Source: a virus | Direction: 5' to 3' (one strand) | Virus record (IMG/VR): IMGVR_UViG_3300013132_000093 | Coordinates: 1-42,185 of that record | Length of the DNA: 42,185 nt | Part shown: piece by piece, positions 38,893 to 42,185 of the stretch | Layout: every line of letters begins with the position of its first letter | Numbering within the stretch: the first letter of the stretch is position 1 | Made by a program: the position numbers and the translations under genes | Notes under the pieces: model-generated | Seen by the model: the letters and a program-made list of their open reading frames with translations, nothing else | Told to the model about the DNA's origin: nothing | Database searches by the model: none

Positions 38893-40799
38893 TGCGAAAG
38901 AAAAAAATAGTAATCCAAACCGATTGGTGTTTAGCCAAGACTGGGTTTGGTAGAGCAGCTAAGGAATTAGTATCATATTTATATAATACTGGTAAGTATG
39001 ATATTGTCCATTATTGTGCTGGAACACAAGCTGGCGCAAGCATATTAGCTAAAACTCCTTGGAAGAGTATTGGAAGCGTTCCTACTGATCCTAATGACAT
39101 CAATAGGATTAATGCTGATCAAACTCTCGCAAGAGATGTCTCTTATGGCTCGTACTATATTGATCAAGTAATTAAGGAAGAGAAACCTGATCTTTGGATC
39201 GGGGCACAAGACCCTTGGGCATTCACTCAATACTATAATAAACATTGGTATAAGAATATCACTTCTTTGCTTTGGGTTACTCTTGATTCTTTGCCCATTT
39301 ATGATGAAGCAATTAATCAGGCGAAAAAGACTTCACAGTATTGGATCTGGAGTGAATTTGCTACAAAAGAAATGCATAAAATTGGTATCAATAATGCCAG
39401 AACAGTGCATGGACCAGTAAATCATTCAAAGTTTGGTTATTTAGGAGCAGAGAAGAGGAGAGAGCTAAGAGGCAAGTTTGGCCTTCTTGATGGGTTTATT
39501 GTTGGTTTCGTTTTTAGAAATCAACTTCGTAAATCTGTCCCTAATCTTCTTGAAGGATTCAGAGATTTTGTTAAAAATAATCCTGATGTCAAAAATGCTA
39601 AACTACTACTCCACACTCATTGGAGCGAAGGTTGGGATATTCATAAACTTGCTGATGAATATAAGATAGACAAGAAAGACATTCTTACTACTTATGTCTG
39701 CAATAAATGTAAAAATTACTTTGTAACCCCATTTCAAGGGCAAGAATTAAATTGTCCAACTTGTAAATCAGAGAAAAGTTGCTCCACAACGAGTACTGGA
39801 TTTGGAGTTTCAGAAGAACAGTTATGCGAGATTTATAATTTGATGGATGTTTACTGCCATCCGTTTACCTCTGGTGGGCAAGAAATTCCTATCCAAGAAG
39901 CAAAATATTGTGAACTCTTAACTCTCGTTACAAATTATAGCTGTGGAGAGGACATGTGCCACCCTGAAGCTGCTTCTGTTCCTCTTGAATGGTCAGAGTA
40001 TAGAGAGCATGGTACACAGTTTAGAAAAGCTTCTACCTATCCATATTCCATTGCTAAGGAACTATACAGGGCATATAAGATGCCTGAAGCGGAGCGTAGA
40101 AAGATTGGTCAAAAGGCTAGGCAATGGGCTATCCAAAACTATTCTACTCCAGTAATTGGTAAAATATTTGAATCTTATATAGACTCTATTCCTTTTACTA
40201 ATTATGATTTTTCTTTAAAGGAAGAAGAAAAAAATCCAAACGCTATTATTCCAACTATACCAGATAATGCTGAGTGGATTTTATTCATGTATCACAATAT
40301 CCTTAAGATGCCTCAAGTCAATGAAAATGACGACGGCTTTAAGCACTGGATGAAGAGATTGTCTGAAGGAGAGACTAGACAAAATGTTGAGAACTATTTT
40401 AGACAAGTAGCGTCACAAGAAAATCAAAAGAATCGAAAGATTGATTTTGAAGAAATTTTAGATCCTAACGATAAAGGGAAACGCATTTTATTTGTAATGC
40501 CTGAAAGTATTGGAGATATTTATTTATGTACTTCTTTACTTGAGTCAATAAAAGAAACTTACCCTGAGTATAATTTATATTTTGCTACAAAGAAAGAATA
40601 TTTTTCTATATTAGAAGCTAATCCTTATATCCATAGAGTTTTAGAATATATTCCTCAAATGGATAGTTTGCTATGGTTAGAAGGACATGGAAATCATAAT
40701 GGATATTTTGAGATAGCCTTTTTGCCTCATATAGGAACACAAAAGATGTTAAATTATCTTCATAACGGTAAAGATAAGATCACATTCGATATTAAATAA
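38892..40799 (+). CDS. Multi-domain glycosyltransferase: GT4 with zinc-ribbon insert, DUF4214, GT9 N-half
   Basis: 635 residues. Residues 1-430 are a GT4 enzyme: IQTDWCLAKTGFGRAAKELV, IVGFVFRNQLRKSVPNLLEG and PFTSGGQEIPIQEAKYC (E at the E-x7-E position). A zinc ribbon is inserted at about 265-300 (YVCNKCKNYF ... LNCPTCKSEKSC; C270/C273 and C288/C291). Residues 464-510 resemble DUF4214 (MYHNILKMP...DGFKHWMKRLSEGETR). Residues 530-635 are the N-terminal half of a GT9 enzyme (KRILFVMPESIGDIYLCTSL). The next gene carries the other GT9 half. Acceptor unknown. Confidence 0.75.
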   Translation: MRKKKIVIQTDWCLAKTGFGRAAKELVSYLYNTGKYDIVHYCAGTQAGASILAKTPWKSIGSVPTDPNDINRINADQTLARDVSYGSYYIDQVIKEEKPDLWIGAQDPWAFTQYYNKHWYKNITSLLWVTLDSLPIYDEAINQAKKTSQYWIWSEFATKEMHKIGINNARTVHGPVNHSKFGYLGAEKRRELRGKFGLLDGFIVGFVFRNQLRKSVPNLLEGFRDFVKNNPDVKNAKLLLHTHWSEGWDIHKLADEYKIDKKDILTTYVCNKCKNYFVTPFQGQELNCPTCKSEKSCSTTSTGFGVSEEQLCEIYNLMDVYCHPFTSGGQEIPIQEAKYCELLTLVTNYSCGEDMCHPEAASVPLEWSEYREHGTQFRKASTYPYSIAKELYRAYKMPEAERRKIGQKARQWAIQNYSTPVIGKIFESYIDSIPFTNYDFSLKEEEKNPNAIIPTIPDNAEWILFMYHNILKMPQVNENDDGFKHWMKRLSEGETRQNVENYFRQVASQENQKNRKIDFEEILDPNDKGKRILFVMPESIGDIYLCTSLLESIKETYPEYNLYFATKKEYFSILEANPYIHRVLEYIPQMDSLLWLEGHGNHNGYFEIAFLPHIGTQKMLNYLHNGKDKITFDIK

Positions 40800-40800
40800 T

Positions 40801-41973
40801 ATGCACATTTTAGAGCAATATTCTTTGACCTCTGGTGTCAAAATTAAAAAACCTTATATTTACGAAAAGTTTTTCCCAATAACTGCTGACAAATATATAA
40901 CATTTCATCCAAGTTCAAAACCTTCAAAGACTTATGATTACTGGCAAGAAGTAATTAATCTTATTTCTCCAGTCTTAGATCAAAAAGGCATCAAGATCAT
41001 TCAATTAGGTCAAGATAAAGAAAAAGTTTACAGCGGCGTTTTAAGCCTACTCGGTCTTACTAATCTTAATCAAACGGCTTTTGTATTGAGAGACTCCATG
41101 CTCCATTTTGGAGCCGACAGCTTCCCAACTCATATTGCTTCTGGATATGGGAAAAAAATACTCGCTCTTTATTCAAACAATCACATAAACTGTGTAAAAC
41201 CATTTTTTGGTGACCCTAAAGATCATGTTCTCCTTGAACCAAAAAGGAATACTAAGCCTAATTTTTCTTTTGATGAAAACCCAAAGACGATCAATAAAAT
41301 AAATCCAGAAACAATTGCTAATAATATCTTAAATCTTCTTGAGATACCTCATAATAATTCTATTAAAACTTTATTCTTTGGCTCAGAATACAACAACATG
41401 AGGCTAGAGATGGTTCCTAATCAGCTAGTTGACCCAAAACAATTTAATTCTAATAATATTATCGTTAGAATGGATTTAGAACATAATGAAAAGTTTCTTA
41501 ACGAGCAACTCCAAATTTGCCAATGTTTCATTATAACAGATAAGGCTATCTCTCCAAGCGCACTTCTTGGTAACAAAAAGAATATTGGAAGAATTTTTTA
41601 TGAAATTAAAGAAGATAACGATATTGAATTTGCTAACTTCTTATCTCATAACAATATTTCTTATCAACTATTTACTTATTTAACCGGTAAAGCTTTAGAA
41701 AATATAAAACTTAAGTATCTTGACCAAGAACATATTACCGAAATGCCGACTAATCTTAAACAAAAGACTGGGATTGAATACACTTCTAATACTTTCTATA
41801 AGTCTAATAAACGATTAATTAGTAACAAAAAAATCTATTTGAGCGAATGTTCTTTAAAGAATGGACAAGAAGCCAAGCAACTTGCGGAACCAGTTATTGA
41901 TTGCCCAGAGTTTTGGAAAGAAGTAGAAAATTTTTGGATTTTTAGAGTTGATAAGTCTACCTTTGCCGCATAG
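40801..41973 (+). CDS. GT9 C-terminal half plus unknown domain
   Basis: 390 residues. Residues about 30-130 (KYITFHPSSKPSKTYDYWQE, IKIIQLGQDKEKVYSGVLSL, LHFGADSFPTHIASGYGKKI) are the donor-binding half of GT9 heptosyltransferases, whose acceptor half ends the previous gene. The final 200 residues are a separate domain (LFFGSEYNNMRLEMVPNQLV, VRMDLEHNEKFLNEQLQICQ) that I do not recognise. Only one base separates it from the preceding gene, so a split or once-fused enzyme is likely. Confidence 0.7.
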   Translation: MHILEQYSLTSGVKIKKPYIYEKFFPITADKYITFHPSSKPSKTYDYWQEVINLISPVLDQKGIKIIQLGQDKEKVYSGVLSLLGLTNLNQTAFVLRDSMLHFGADSFPTHIASGYGKKILALYSNNHINCVKPFFGDPKDHVLLEPKRNTKPNFSFDENPKTINKINPETIANNILNLLEIPHNNSIKTLFFGSEYNNMRLEMVPNQLVDPKQFNSNNIIVRMDLEHNEKFLNEQLQICQCFIITDKAISPSALLGNKKNIGRIFYEIKEDNDIEFANFLSHNNISYQLFTYLTGKALENIKLKYLDQEHITEMPTNLKQKTGIEYTSNTFYKSNKRLISNKKIYLSECSLKNGQEAKQLAEPVIDCPEFWKEVENFWIFRVDKSTFAA

Positions 41974-41982
41974 TATACCTAT

Positions 41983-42185
41983 GTGAATACTGTTAAAAAA
42001 CTTGTCCGAAACTCTGATGGTCTCATTGATGGCGTTGAATACCATTTTAATGATGACGGTTCCATTAACTGGCGCAAAATGATCAAGACTGAGTTCTTGG
42101 TCCCAAATCGTGACAGAACAAATATAACTGATGTAACTAAACTTGAAGATAAAGATCTACTTATTCTTCTTGGCGGCATTAAATA
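41983..42185 (+). CDS. Conserved phage protein, N-terminal part (cut by right edge)
   Basis: GTG at 41983 opens a frame to the window end (67 complete codons): (M)NTVKKLVRNSDGLIDGVEY, HFNDDGSINWRKMIKTEFLV, then LEDKDLLILLGGIK. The D-G-x-x-N-W-R-x-M-I ... D-L-L-I-L-L-G-G-I-K pattern is one I recall from phage replication regions, but I cannot name a function. The incomplete end prevents more. Confidence 0.6.
   Translation, partial: MNTVKKLVRNSDGLIDGVEYHFNDDGSINWRKMIKTEFLVPNRDRTNITDVTKLEDKDLLILLGGIK

Noticed and set aside
1-42185. CRISPR array
   Set aside because: No regularly spaced repeats were seen; the Cas4-like nuclease at 32424-33350 is better read as a RecB-type recombination nuclease.

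Overview
This window is AT-rich, densely packed DNA that reads as part of a large tailed bacteriophage genome (Caudoviricetes is an inference, since no capsid, portal, terminase or tail gene lies here). The phage assignment rests on a virus-type replisome (RecA/UvsX, DnaB helicase, Toprim primase, Pol III alpha in pieces, a single-strand-binding-like protein), a full dNTP-supply set (class II ribonucleotide reductase, dUTPase, dCMP deaminase, dNMP kinase), a phage-type sigma factor, one tRNA with encoded CCA, two inteins, HNH endonucleases and dozens of small genes joined by ATGA stop/start overlaps. The host cannot be named from the sequence. A sigma-54-like site and an outer-membrane-type lipoprotein suggest a Gram-negative host.

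Layout. Bases 1-10679 are transcribed leftward. They hold mostly small accessory genes: a deaminase-like protein cut by the left edge, a coiled-coil lipoprotein, a DUF1289 protein, a cupin, a cyclic-phosphate receiver protein (cREC) next to a metallophosphoesterase, tRNA-Thr(UGU), the UV-damage endonuclease UvsE, a GT-A glycosyltransferase, Hsp20, dUTPase and dCMP deaminase. Two good intrinsic terminators divide this arm. A divergent control region lies at about 10680-10757, and from there everything to 42185 is rightward.

The right arm starts with a winged-helix-like protein. Next comes the only long gene-poor stretch (11175-11626), which looks like a structured RNA or leader with a possible 36-residue ORF inside it. 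Then follow dNMP kinase, a sigma factor, a DUF736-like protein, a glycosyltransferase, an FmdB-like protein and the class II reductase with a LAGLIDADG intein. Bases 18151-27737 are a glycan locus: at least seven glycosyltransferases, a methyltransferase, a ColD/E1-type sugar 3-dehydratase and GDP-mannose 4,6-dehydratase (GMD), which together point to a GDP-3,6-dideoxyhexose. Bases 28161-38892 are the recombination and replication block. Two large glycosyltransferase genes and a right-edge partial gene close the window.

Most notable points. (1) The GMD gene and its upstream HNH endonuclease sit between the 5' and 3' stubs of a second, decayed GMD gene, and the stubs still overlap the neighbouring genes in the operon's normal style. 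This looks like replacement of a resident gene by an endonuclease-linked homologue. (2) The Pol III alpha core is cut inside its conserved FNK/SHA motif by a split intein. The N-intein is fused in frame to an HNH endonuclease, and the C-intein starts in a new ORF. (3) PHP domain, proofreading exonuclease and polymerase core are three separate coupled genes. (4) The 11175-11626 region carries several clean hairpins and two GNRA tetraloops but matches no RNA family I recognise.
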